64,000 bases of DNA from the NCBI GenBank assembly GCA_023251455.1, contig JAHEYT010000039.1:32607-96606 (forward strand). The letters are read 5' to 3'. A model generated the notes under the pieces. It had not been told where the DNA came from and made no database searches. It saw only the letters and a list, made by a program, of their open reading frames with translations. This document shows positions 35,568 to 44,100 of this stretch, piece after piece. Position 1 is the first letter of the stretch, and every line of letters starts with the position of its first letter. A program made the translations under genes and the position numbers. This DNA comes from Bacteroidota bacterium (lineage in GTDB: Bacteria > Bacteroidota > Bacteroidia > Bacteroidales > Prolixibacteraceae).

Positions 35568-37460
35568 CTATTTTTTCTTTTTATCCAGAATTTTTTCAAT
35601 TTCATCCATCACTTTATTCATGGCAGCAGTTGTCTTTTCAAATGGATCGGACGTTGTCATGTCAACGCCGGCATTTTTCAAAATTTCAATTGGGAAGTCA
35701 GAACCTCCGGCAGATAAGAATTTCATGTAACTTTTCAGGGCGTTCTGATCGCCGCTCATCACCTTTTCGGCCAATGAAATTGATGCTGTGAATGATGTGC
35801 TGTATTGGTAAACGTAAAAAGTACGGTAGAAATGAGGGATTGCAGCCCATTCCATGCTGATGTAATCATCAACTTTACAGATGCCCTGGTCGTTTCCGTA
35901 ATATTTATCGGTAATTTCTTTGTAAATTTTTGAGAAAGTTTCGCCGGTAAGTGGTTTCCCTTGTTCGGCCATTTCGTGTATTTTGAGTTCGAATTCAGCA
36001 AACTGGGTCTGGCGGAACAGGGTTCCTTTGAAGTTGTCGAGCCAGTTCATCAGGATCGAAAGTTTCAGATCGTCGTTTTTTTCAGTACTGATGATATAGT
36101 TGAAAAGCAACACTTCGTTAAACGTAGAAGCGACCTCAGCCACAAAAGTTTCGTATCTTGAAAGTGGGAATGGCTGGGTTTTATTCGAGAAATAACTGTG
36201 CATGGTGTGCCCCAGTTCGTGTGCCAGCGTGCTAACATCGTTATATAAGTCGTTGTAATTGAGTAAAATGTAGGGGTGTCCGTCGTGTGACGAACCATTT
36301 GAATAGGCTCCCCTTTGTTTTCCCGGAGTTGAAAACACATCGATCCAGCGCTCGTTGATGGCTTTTTTTACAGTCGAAACATATTCTTCACCCATTGGTT
36401 TCAAGGCTTCCAGTACAATTTTAGTAGCCTCGTCATAACTGTATTTCAGGTCAACATCTTTTACAACCGGTGCATATAAATCAAGGTATTTCAGGGTATC
36501 AACACCCATCATTCGTTTTTTGATATTCAGGTAACGGTGAAACGAAGGCAGACTCTTGTTCACATTGGTAATGAGCGATTGATACACTTCAACCGGAATG
36601 TTATTGGGATAAAGCGACGCTTCGAGTGAAGAGCTGTATTGCCTTGCCCTGAAACGGTAAATATCACTATTAACTTTCCCATTCAGCATTTCGCCGTAGG
36701 TGGCTTTAAATTTTGCATAATTGTCCCAATAGGCTTTAAATACAATTTCACGGTCTTTTCGGTTAGCCGATGACCTGATTTTGTTGTATTCGGAACTGGT
36801 AAGTTCGATTTTTTCGCCGTTCGATAAAGTAACCTCGGGGTTCGGCATTTCGGCATTTGCAAAAGTGCTGTAAACCGAACCTGCTGTACTTGTTGCCATT
36901 CGCGAAAGTGCCAGAATTCGCTCTTCAGGCTCGCTTAGAGTATGTTTTTTGGTGCGAAACATGTCTTCCAGTCCCTTGCGGTAAACTTCCAGTTTGGGCT
37001 CCTGTTTGATAAATCCATCAATTTTCTCCCATTCGGCAGTCAAAATTTCAGGTTCAATAAATGCGGCCTTGGCTCCAAATTTTGAAAACAGTTGCTGTAA
37101 CTCCTGCTTCATTCCGGTATATTTCATGTCGCGGGTGTCGAGGTCCGAATTCATACCAACATAACTATATAATTTCAACGATTCTTTGGAAATTGAAGTA
37201 TTGTATTCGAGTGCTTTAAGCAGGTTGGCCGACGATTGAGTCAATGTTCCTTTAAATTTTTCAACTTCATCGAGCCTCGAAGCGATGCCATTCAATGCGT
37301 TACGCCAGGCTTCGTCATTGGCAAACAGATCAGTTAAGTTCCATTTGTATTTTTCAGCAATTTCCTCACGGGTTTTCTGGCTGTAAGCGCTGGTAGTAGC
37401 AAACATCGCCAAAATAACCAACAGGATCAGATTCGATTTAAGCTTGAAATAATTCATCAT
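35568..37460 (-). CDS. pepF: Secreted oligoendopeptidase F-like metallopeptidase (M3)
   Basis: The 630-residue zinc peptidase of family M3 has an N-terminal Sec signal peptide (about residues 1-27, ending SAYSQ), unlike the cytoplasmic PepF of Firmicutes. The helical PepF N-domain (~40-200) precedes the catalytic domain with the zinc motif LAHELGHTMHSYFS. A downstream FVAEVASTFNEVLL segment supplies the third ligand Glu. GNDQGICKVDDYISMEWAAI and FYVYQYSTSFTAS follow in the family order. It should hydrolyse oligopeptides in the periplasm. Length is normal, and the gene is alone with its terminator. Confidence 0.93.
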   Translation of the reverse strand: MMNYFKLKSNLILLVILAMFATTSAYSQKTREEIAEKYKWNLTDLFANDEAWRNALNGIASRLDEVEKFKGTLTQSSANLLKALEYNTSISKESLKLYSYVGMNSDLDTRDMKYTGMKQELQQLFSKFGAKAAFIEPEILTAEWEKIDGFIKQEPKLEVYRKGLEDMFRTKKHTLSEPEERILALSRMATSTAGSVYSTFANAEMPNPEVTLSNGEKIELTSSEYNKIRSSANRKDREIVFKAYWDNYAKFKATYGEMLNGKVNSDIYRFRARQYSSSLEASLYPNNIPVEVYQSLITNVNKSLPSFHRYLNIKKRMMGVDTLKYLDLYAPVVKDVDLKYSYDEATKIVLEALKPMGEEYVSTVKKAINERWIDVFSTPGKQRGAYSNGSSHDGHPYILLNYNDLYNDVSTLAHELGHTMHSYFSNKTQPFPLSRYETFVAEVASTFNEVLLFNYIISTEKNDDLKLSILMNWLDNFKGTLFRQTQFAEFELKIHEMAEQGKPLTGETFSKIYKEITDKYYGNDQGICKVDDYISMEWAAIPHFYRTFYVYQYSTSFTASISLAEKVMSGDQNALKSYMKFLSAGGSDFPIEILKNAGVDMTTSDPFEKTTAAMNKVMDEIEKILDKKKK

Positions 37461-37540
37461 GAAAAGTGTTTAGTTTTAGTTCAATAGGTATTCATTTGTG
37501 TAATTGCATTACACACGTCGGTTTGGAGTCTTTCCGGATA

Positions 37541-37903
37541 TTAATTTCTTTTGCCAAAATATTTCTGCTCTTCTTGAAGTGCAATTTGGTGTGCTTCTGA
37601 ATTGGAGAATTTCTGATCACGCAGGTTGCATTCGGCTATTTCATGGAATAATTTCTTTTTTCTTTTCTCTTCAGAAAGCGTTTCCAGTAAATAGATATCC
37701 CAGCCATCTGTACCTCCGGTCGATTCAAAATATTCAGCCTCTTCATGGCTTTCATTTTGTTCGTGTTCTGCGGCTGTCAGCAAAAAGAGCAAATAGCTTG
37801 TTCCATTGTACGAAAATTCGTACCCATTTTCCCAACAGATGTTATCGATGGTCGATAAAAGTTCATTCACCTTAATTTCGGGCATTTTCGTTTGTTTTGT
37901 CAT
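37541..37903 (-). CDS. Small protein with a HExxE-like motif, function unknown
   Basis: The 120-residue protein has no signal peptide or membrane helix. Its C-terminal half contains LFHEIAECNLRDQKFSNSEA with a His-Glu-x-x-Glu spacing, then AHQIALQEEQ. This recalls small zinc-peptidase-like domains of the HExxH class but lacks the second His. I do not recognise a named family. The central region is rich in Glu, and residues ~64-70 contain GGTDGWD. It stands alone, 80 bases upstream of pepF on the same strand. Confidence 0.6.
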   Translation of the reverse strand: MTKQTKMPEIKVNELLSTIDNICWENGYEFSYNGTSYLLFLLTAAEHEQNESHEEAEYFESTGGTDGWDIYLLETLSEEKRKKKLFHEIAECNLRDQKFSNSEAHQIALQEEQKYFGKRN

Positions 37904-38032
37904 TGGTATGGAAAAGTCTTTTTGAATCCTTTTACTAACGAACCCTCGGGTATTTTTCTTGCTTTCAAAGTGGAAAATTACTGCATTTTTAGAAAAGTAG
38001 ATTTATTCTGAACTTGTTTCTGATCCTGGCTT

Positions 38033-38476
38033 TTATTCAGTTTCCTTCTCCCATTCCCATCGCGAAAGGCCTCCCCAGTTGATGTATCGTTTGTATCCCG
38101 CTTTTTTTAGTTTTTTGGATACGATTTGTGCATTGGCGCCCACCGTGCAGTAAATAATCAAATATTGGTTTTTGGGTATTTCGTTTAACCGGCTTGCCAC
38201 TGTTGCTGCCGGAAATGATTTGGCGGTTGGAATATGACCATTCGAATAAGCTTTTTCAGACCTGACGTCAATAATCCAGATCGAATCAACAGGGTTTTCG
38301 ACGATTTGCTTTAACTCCGATGGTTCGATGTACTTCTTCAGCACTTTCCCATGCGCCCCTGCTTTTCCAACATTTACCGATTGTCCGGCAACAACATGAA
38401 TCAATCCGGTCATTAAAACCGAGGTAACCAGTACTATTTTTGAAAGGTGCATTATTCCTGATTTGATATTCCTCAT
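38033..38476 (-). CDS. Secreted rhodanese-like domain protein
   Basis: From ATG 38476 the protein has 147 residues with an N-terminal signal peptide (about residues 9-32, ending VAGQ). ATG 38452 is an alternative. The frame is open further upstream to 38617, but that part overlaps other small reading frames and lacks a signal. A single rhodanese domain follows (~50-145, IWIIDVRSEKAYSNGHIPTA). The active-site loop YCTVGAN has the Cys and the CxxG pattern, so persulfide chemistry is possible. The export signal suggests a periplasmic sulfur-transfer role. WGGLSRWEWE near the end is typical of the family. Confidence 0.82.
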   Translation of the reverse strand: MRNIKSGIMHLSKIVLVTSVLMTGLIHVVAGQSVNVGKAGAHGKVLKKYIEPSELKQIVENPVDSIWIIDVRSEKAYSNGHIPTAKSFPAATVASRLNEIPKNQYLIIYCTVGANAQIVSKKLKKAGYKRYINWGGLSRWEWEKETE

Positions 38477-38480
38477 TTGA

Positions 38481-38708
38481 CTAAGTAGTTGTTGACAGAT
38501 TCGTTGTTGCGGGTTGTATTTTATTACAAGCGAAGGTATCGATTTTCTCCTGAAGTGTGGCTGTGATTGATCCTGTACTGGCAATTTCTGATGAATCGTA
38601 CAACTCTCCCTTGCCAAACCAAAATATATTTAGTTGCAGGTCATATTTTGGTGGCTTTTCGGGTCGAACGAAAGTATTTACTCCTGAATAGCCTTTTTTA
38701 ACGCCCAT
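38481..38708 (-). CDS. Doubtful small reading frame after the antitoxin-like gene
   Basis: The frame from ATG 38708 gives 75 residues, with no recognised domain. It overlaps the end of the antitoxin-like gene by 11 bases, the position at which a toxin gene would normally start. The protein is polar and Thr-rich at its end and shows no RelE/ParE-type pattern. It may be a decayed toxin or chance. Confidence is low. Confidence 0.25.
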   Translation of the reverse strand: MGVKKGYSGVNTFVRPEKPPKYDLQLNIFWFGKGELYDSSEIASTGSITATLQEKIDTFACNKIQPATTNLSTTT

Positions 38709-38901
38709 ATTTCTTGATGAATTCGTCGAAATCCTCAGTTTCTTCCATGAAAACATCCTCGTCCGGTTCTGTTGTAAAGTTCTCCCAGAAATTAGTTTCC
38801 GATTCCTTTTTGAGTAGTTCTTTAATCGACGCCAGAAGGTCTGGATTCTCAGTTTCCAGAAGCATTTTCATGATTTCTAATTTTTCAGTCTGAATATCCA
38901 T
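38698..38901 (-). CDS. Orphan antitoxin-like small protein
   Basis: The 67-residue protein begins MDIQTEKLEIMKMLLETENP and continues LLASIKELLKKE, then ends with an acidic stretch and DEFIKKYGR. This is the layout of Bacteroidota antitoxin-like proteins that usually precede a RelE/ParE toxin. The recognition is by eye, and a toxin cannot be found downstream. The middle, between NFWENF and EDFDEF, looks shortened. It is probably a real gene; a regulatory or orphan role is inferred. Confidence 0.6.
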   Translation of the reverse strand: MDIQTEKLEIMKMLLETENPDLLASIKELLKKESETNFWENFTTEPDEDVFMEETEDFDEFIKKYGR

Positions 38902-39074
38902 AATCTAAGTTTTAAAAGTTAAAAAATTGGAGATTTGACAAACTGCTGTAAACTCAGTTTTTTTAACGTTTTCATCCCGAAATGGTTGCAGAGACAGAAT
39001 GGAGTTCTTAGTAAAAACTGCATTAAAACCATCATTCTTACCCGGTTCAGGGTCTGCAGATTAGCGGATACGCA

Positions 39075-39236
39075 TTATTTATTATCCATCTTTTTGATGA
39101 TCTCGCGCAACAAATCGTTTTGCTCCTGCTTCAATACAAGAAACTTATTGACCCAGGTATAGATTAAATAAAAGATACCCGCCAGAATGGCTAAATAAAC
39201 CGGGAAAATTAATAACGGAAGGAGAGTTAAGCCCAT
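39075..39236 (-). CDS. Small single-span membrane protein (53 residues)
   Basis: ATG at 39236 and TAA at 39077-39075 frame 53 residues. Residues ~2-27 are strongly hydrophobic (LLPLLIFPVYLAILAGIFYL), and the rest is a charged amphipathic helix (KQEQNDLLREIIKKMDNK). It looks like a membrane-anchored short coiled coil, though no family is recognised. It sits between the MORN gene and the antitoxin-like gene on the same strand. Confidence 0.6.
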   Translation of the reverse strand: MGLTLLPLLIFPVYLAILAGIFYLIYTWVNKFLVLKQEQNDLLREIIKKMDNK

Positions 39237-39283
39237 GTTTTGGTTTTAAAGTAGATTATATTTATTGAAGTTATCGGTATTTC

Positions 39284-39967
39284 TCAATTAAAAAGCGTGA
39301 TCATCCACTGGCCAGGCTCGTTGATCTGTATTTCGAAAACAATATTCGTGCTTGCCGACCGGAATGAATTCAGCGTATTGTATGTCACCTTACAGTTGAA
39401 TGGAAATTGGATATTGTCAAATCCTTGATCCTGTCCAATACTGATTTGATTTCCCCCGCTTTGGGCAAACGATAAATCTGTCAGCGTGCGATTGTTTGCG
39501 CCGTTCTGCATAAACGAAAACATAACCCGATTTCCCGGTTTAATTTTCGTAACGGTGTACCGTTGAAGGTTCAACTTTTGAGTAATTACATAAGCCGGAG
39601 GAACGATTTTTTTAACCAACTGATCCTCTTTCCACATACCCATATAGGTGGAATCTCTACCCAGAAATATGAAGGTGAATTTTCCATTGCCGCTTCTCAT
39701 TCCTTCTTTAAAATCTCCCTCGTAAACATCGCCATTGGCATAACGATAGGTGCCGTTGCCCTGGGGCAATCCATCTTTAAACTTCCCTTCGTATTTGTCT
39801 GTACCAATGGCAATGCCATCCCCATTGGCCAGGCCTTTTTTGCAGTCTCCCGAATAGCTCGTTGCTATTTCTGGTTTCAAAACTTTGCAGTTTCCTGATT
39901 GGGAGTAAGAAAAATGAATGATGGAAATTATTAATGAAAGGGTGGTTAATAGGTGTTTTGTTTTCAT
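39284..39967 (-). CDS. Secreted MORN-repeat protein
   Basis: The 227-residue protein has a Sec signal peptide (about residues 1-23, ending SYSQ). Three to four MORN repeats follow around residues 36-112. Examples are YSGDCKKGLANGDGIAI, YEGKFKDGLPQGNGTYRYAN, YEGDFKEGMRSGNGKF and YMGMWKEDQL. The remaining ~110 residues form a beta-rich domain of unknown type. MORN repeats usually bind lipids or serve as structural spacers. Its location is likely periplasmic or at the outer surface, and the neighbours give no functional clue. Confidence 0.82.
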   Translation of the reverse strand: MKTKHLLTTLSLIISIIHFSYSQSGNCKVLKPEIATSYSGDCKKGLANGDGIAIGTDKYEGKFKDGLPQGNGTYRYANGDVYEGDFKEGMRSGNGKFTFIFLGRDSTYMGMWKEDQLVKKIVPPAYVITQKLNLQRYTVTKIKPGNRVMFSFMQNGANNRTLTDLSFAQSGGNQISIGQDQGFDNIQFPFNCKVTYNTLNSFRSASTNIVFEIQINEPGQWMITLFN

Positions 39968-40079
39968 GTTATTTTATTGCTATAGTTTATTTAAATGTTG
40001 TATTAGTTGTTAATTCTTTTATATAGAAAGTTTTAAACTGATAATTAACAACATGTACCGAAATATGGAATAGTGGTTA

Positions 40080-40895
40080 CTATTTTGTTCCAATTATCAA
40101 TTCTATATCGTCGTTTTGTAGATTTGTATTTAGATTTCCCTTAGCGATGATATTCAAAATTTTGAAAGCGCTAAATATATTGTCAACTCTTGATGGGTAT
40201 CTTTGTGATTTAACACCAATAAATACACCTACCAACGGATTATTATATACAGACTGATTTATTCCATCAACTTTCCATCCAGCTGTTTCAAACACTTCTT
40301 TAATTTGTTCCGAAAAAAGAAATGCTTCTGAATCCCCTAAAATCGTTGTCAAAATAATTTTATTATTTTTATAATTCTTCAGAATTTTCACCATTTCAAT
40401 TTTGTCATATTGAGAAATCCCTCTTGAAATTTGTTTATAACCCATATTTTCAAGTGCAACCCTACTTTTTGAGACTTCCTGAGCAGAAAATTGAGAAATT
40501 ACAAGAAATTGTTCTTGTTTAGAACTTAAATTCAATATTTGAGATTTTAATGAATCATTCTGATTCCTAATTATTTTTAGATCTTCATTACGAAGTTTTA
40601 GTTCAATATTTAATTCAGTGTTTATGCTATCAAGATTGTCAAATCTACTTTGCTGACTTACAAATTCTTTATTGTGTTTGCTTTCTTCCTGCCTTTTGTC
40701 TATTTTTTGATTATAAAAAGTAATCCATACAGTCATTAATCCAATGAAAAGGATAATTATTCCAATAGTTATTTTGGTCTTATGGGAATTCTCTTTTTTT
40801 ATTTTTTTTGAGGTGATCAAATAGTCGACTAAAAAATCAAGAAAAAATTGAGAAAATAGTATGATTGAAGCTAAAATAATAAGTATCAAGTTCAT
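40080..40895 (-). CDS. AT-rich membrane coiled-coil protein of unknown function
   Basis: The 271-residue protein has two transmembrane helices (about residues 2-28 and 42-62). A coiled coil of about 80 residues follows (~63-140). A globular C-terminal domain (~150-271) contains LTTILGDSEAFLFSEQIKEV and FETAGWKVDGINQ. The base composition is visibly more AT-rich than the genes on either side, which suggests recent acquisition. I do not recognise the family. It stands alone with AT-rich flanks. The topology (membrane anchor, stalk, globular sensor) recalls accessory or defence-associated membrane proteins, but no nuclease or NTPase motif is present. Confidence 0.65.
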   Translation of the reverse strand: MNLILIILASIILFSQFFLDFLVDYLITSKKIKKENSHKTKITIGIIILFIGLMTVWITFYNQKIDKRQEESKHNKEFVSQQSRFDNLDSINTELNIELKLRNEDLKIIRNQNDSLKSQILNLSSKQEQFLVISQFSAQEVSKSRVALENMGYKQISRGISQYDKIEMVKILKNYKNNKIILTTILGDSEAFLFSEQIKEVFETAGWKVDGINQSVYNNPLVGVFIGVKSQRYPSRVDNIFSAFKILNIIAKGNLNTNLQNDDIELIIGTK

Positions 40896-41091
40896 TGTTT
40901 CGTTTTTACATATAATCCTTACCTATACATTATTTTATAAAGTTACAACCTTTTTCTATATGTTCACCACCATAAAACCTCTTCTTTCCCAATACTTTTC
41001 AACAACTTGTTAAATATCCAAACCCAATCGTGCTTGCCGTATCAGAGATATGCTTACTTTTAGTTTTTCAATTTTAAAAGCTCAGGTTTTT

Positions 41092-41170
41092 GCCACAAAG
41101 GCGCAAAGACAACAAGAAAATCAGAATAAAATCTTTCATTTTTAACTTTGTGTCTTCGTGCCTTAGTGGC
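41092..41170. repeat. Interspersed inverted repeat upstream of the AddA-like gene
   Basis: The left arm 41092-41116 (starting GCCACAAAGGCGCAAAGAC) and the right arm 41146-41170 (ending GTGCCTTAGTGGC) are imperfect reverse complements around 29 bases. This motif class is scattered in many Bacteroidota genomes. It lies 14 bases before the start codon. The rest of the 289-base gap holds no gene. A -7-like TAACTTTG at 41143-41150 overlaps the right arm. Confidence 0.7.
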
Positions 41171-41184
41171 CCAATTATTAAATT

Positions 41185-44100
41185 ATGTCGCAACTCAAAG
41201 TATATAAAGCCTCTGCGGGTTCCGGGAAAACCTTCCGGCTTGCCATCGAATACATGAAACTGGCACTCACCAACGAGTCGAACTACCGGCACATTCTGGC
41301 GGTAACCTTTACCAACAAAGCCACTGCCGAGATGAAATCGCGCATCATCGGCGAATTGTATCACCTGGCCAAAGGAAAGCATTCAGTGTACATGGATGTT
41401 TTGACCAAAGAGTTGGCTTGGCACCCGATGCAGGTTGAGCGGCAGGCACAACTGGTTTTGAAACGCATTTTGCACGATTATTCGCGGTTTTCCATCAGCA
41501 CCATAGACAGCTTTTTTCAGCGGGTCATCAAAGCTTTTAACCGAGAGCTTGGCATCAACGCGGCTTACAATGTGGAACTCGACGAAAAAAGCATTTTGGA
41601 AGAAGCTGCCGACCGAATGATTCAATCGGTTGAAGATGATCCGAAACTGTTGGAATGGCTCGACGCGTTTGCTTCCGACAAAATTCGCGAAGGCAAAGGC
41701 TGGAACCTGAAAAAAGACATTCTGCGTCTCGGAAACGAAATTTATAATGAGACTTTTAAATCGCTGAACGATAGCTTGTACGAAAAGCTAAACGATCGCG
41801 CTTTTCTGAAAGATTACCGTGGCAAACTCAGCAAAATCATCGTTCTGTACGAAACCCGAATAAAAACACTGGGACAGGAAGGCTTGAACATTCTGGCGAT
41901 GGAAGGATTGTCGACTGACGATTTCAAAGGGAAGGGAAGCGGTCCGGCTGCCAGTTTTCAGAAGATGAAAGACTTTAAATTTGAACCATCAAATACAGTA
42001 CTTCGGGCGGCGACCGATGCTTCGGGTTGGGTAACAGCAACGGTGAAAGAACCCATGAAATCGCAATTGTTGGCAGTGGCCGAAACCAAACTGATGCCCA
42101 AATTGCAGGAAGCCATTCGCCTGATAGAAACCGAAAAACGCAAATACATTACCGCCAAACTCATTGTCAACCAATTGTACACATTAGGAATTTTGGTTGA
42201 TTTACGCAAATCGGTCAAGGAGTTATGTCGCGAAAAGGGCATTGTGCTGATCTCCGATTCGGGGCATTTGCTCAAAGATGTGATTGCCGACTCAGAAACG
42301 CCGTTTGTGTACGAAAAAACGGGTTCGGTCTACTCGCATTTTATGATCGACGAGTTTCAGGATACATCTGGTTTGCAGTGGAATAATTTCCGCCCATTGA
42401 TCAGCAATTCGCTGTCGGAAGGTAATCTGGGAATGGTGGTTGGGGATGTGAAGCAAGCCATTTATCGCTGGCGCAGTGGAGACTGGCGGTTGCTGGCCGG
42501 AAAGCTGGGCGAAAGTTTCCCGGTTTTTGGCCTTCAGAATGAAGTGCTGAGCAGCAACTGGCGAAGTCACGGAAAGGTGATCCGTTTCAACAATACGATT
42601 TTCAGGTTGGTTCCCGAATTGCTTCAGCAGCACATTGAAGGTGAGCTTTTAGAAGCAGAAATTGCAGAAAATCCGGTTGGAATTACCATTCCGGAAGTAT
42701 ATGCCGACAGTGTTCAGGAGGTTTCGAACAAAGATGTCGCCGATTTGGGACAGGTTCGGGTGCGTTTTCTGGAATCGAAAAAGGAAATGGCCGACGAAAA
42801 CGAGAAGTTGATTCTTTCAGAATTGGTTGAATCGATCAAATCCCTTCAGGATAAAGGCGTAAAGGCCATTGAAATGGCCATTCTTGTCCGCCAGAAAAAG
42901 GAAGCCCGCCTGATTGCCGACCTGTTTCTGGAACAAAAAAGCCTTCCGGAGAACCGGAATTATAACTTCGATATTCTTTCCGGAGAATCGTTATACATCA
43001 ACAATTCGGAAGTTATCAGCCTGATTATTTCAATCCTGACCAGTTTCCTGAATCCGGATGACCAAGTGGTGAAAGCGCAGTTGAATTATTTGTATTACAG
43101 GAAGATCGCTCCGAGGCTGAATGGGCATGGGGCATGGGGCATAGGGCAATGGGGTAGTCCGTCAGCTAAAGCAGACGGCAAAGAATATTGCACCTTCGAA
43201 GGAAATCCGAACTATCCTTTGCCATTGGCTTCAGCCAACGGACAGGCAGAACCTTTAAATTTCGAAATTTGGACATCAAACTCCGAACTCCAAATTTCGA
43301 ACTCCGAACTTACCTTGTCGCAATATATTGCGAGCAAACAATTTGAAGAATTGGTAGCCGGAAAGCCGATTCTGGAGATTATTTACAGCATTTGCGAAAA
43401 GTTCAATTTGTTCAGTTTGGCTGATGAGCTCGCCTATTTGCAGGCTTTTGTCGATCAGATTTCGGTGTTCGAGCGCAATCATGCTTCGGAATTAACCAGC
43501 TTCCTGAATTGGTGGGACGAAAATGGTGACCGTTTTACCATCCCGATTTCGGACAGCATCGACGCCATCAATGTGCTGACCATTCATAAGTCGAAAGGAC
43601 TGGAATTTACCCATGTTTTTGTGCCGTTTTTCGATTGGTCGGTTCACCCGCATTCGTCGCCGGATATGGCTCCATTGCTTTGGTGCCAGCCCGATGTTGA
43701 GCCTTTTGATGAAATGGAGTTGGTACCTGTGCGGTTTAAATCGGATGTTGGGAAATCGATTTTTTACCGCGAATATTTTGCCGAAAAGTTCAATACTTAC
43801 ATCGATAACCTGAACCTGATGTACGTGGTTTTTACGCGCGCCAAGGCCGGTCTGTATATTTGGGCATCGTTTTCCAGCAAGATCACTACTGTTGGCGATT
43901 TGCTGAAACTGGCTGTCGAAAAGCAAGCCAGTTTGGGCTCGTGCGGATTGAAAGCTGACGAATCAGTTCAGTTTGAAGGTTTCTATAATCCTGAAAAATT
44001 GTTGGTTGAGATTGGCGAATATTCGGCATTGGAGGAAAAGAAAAAGGAAGAGCTCAGAATGAAGGATGTGCGGCTGTCGGCCTTTGAATTTGCGGATTTC

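Noticed and set aside
38477..38617. N-terminal extension of the rhodanese gene
   Set aside because: The extra 47 residues overlap another small frame, contain no signal, and the true signal peptide begins only at ATG 38476 or 38452.
41074..41382. A 102-residue minus-strand frame over the AddA-like start
   Set aside because: It is antisense to the helicase gene and covers the interspersed inverted repeat. Its sequence shows no domain and its coding pattern follows the opposite gene.
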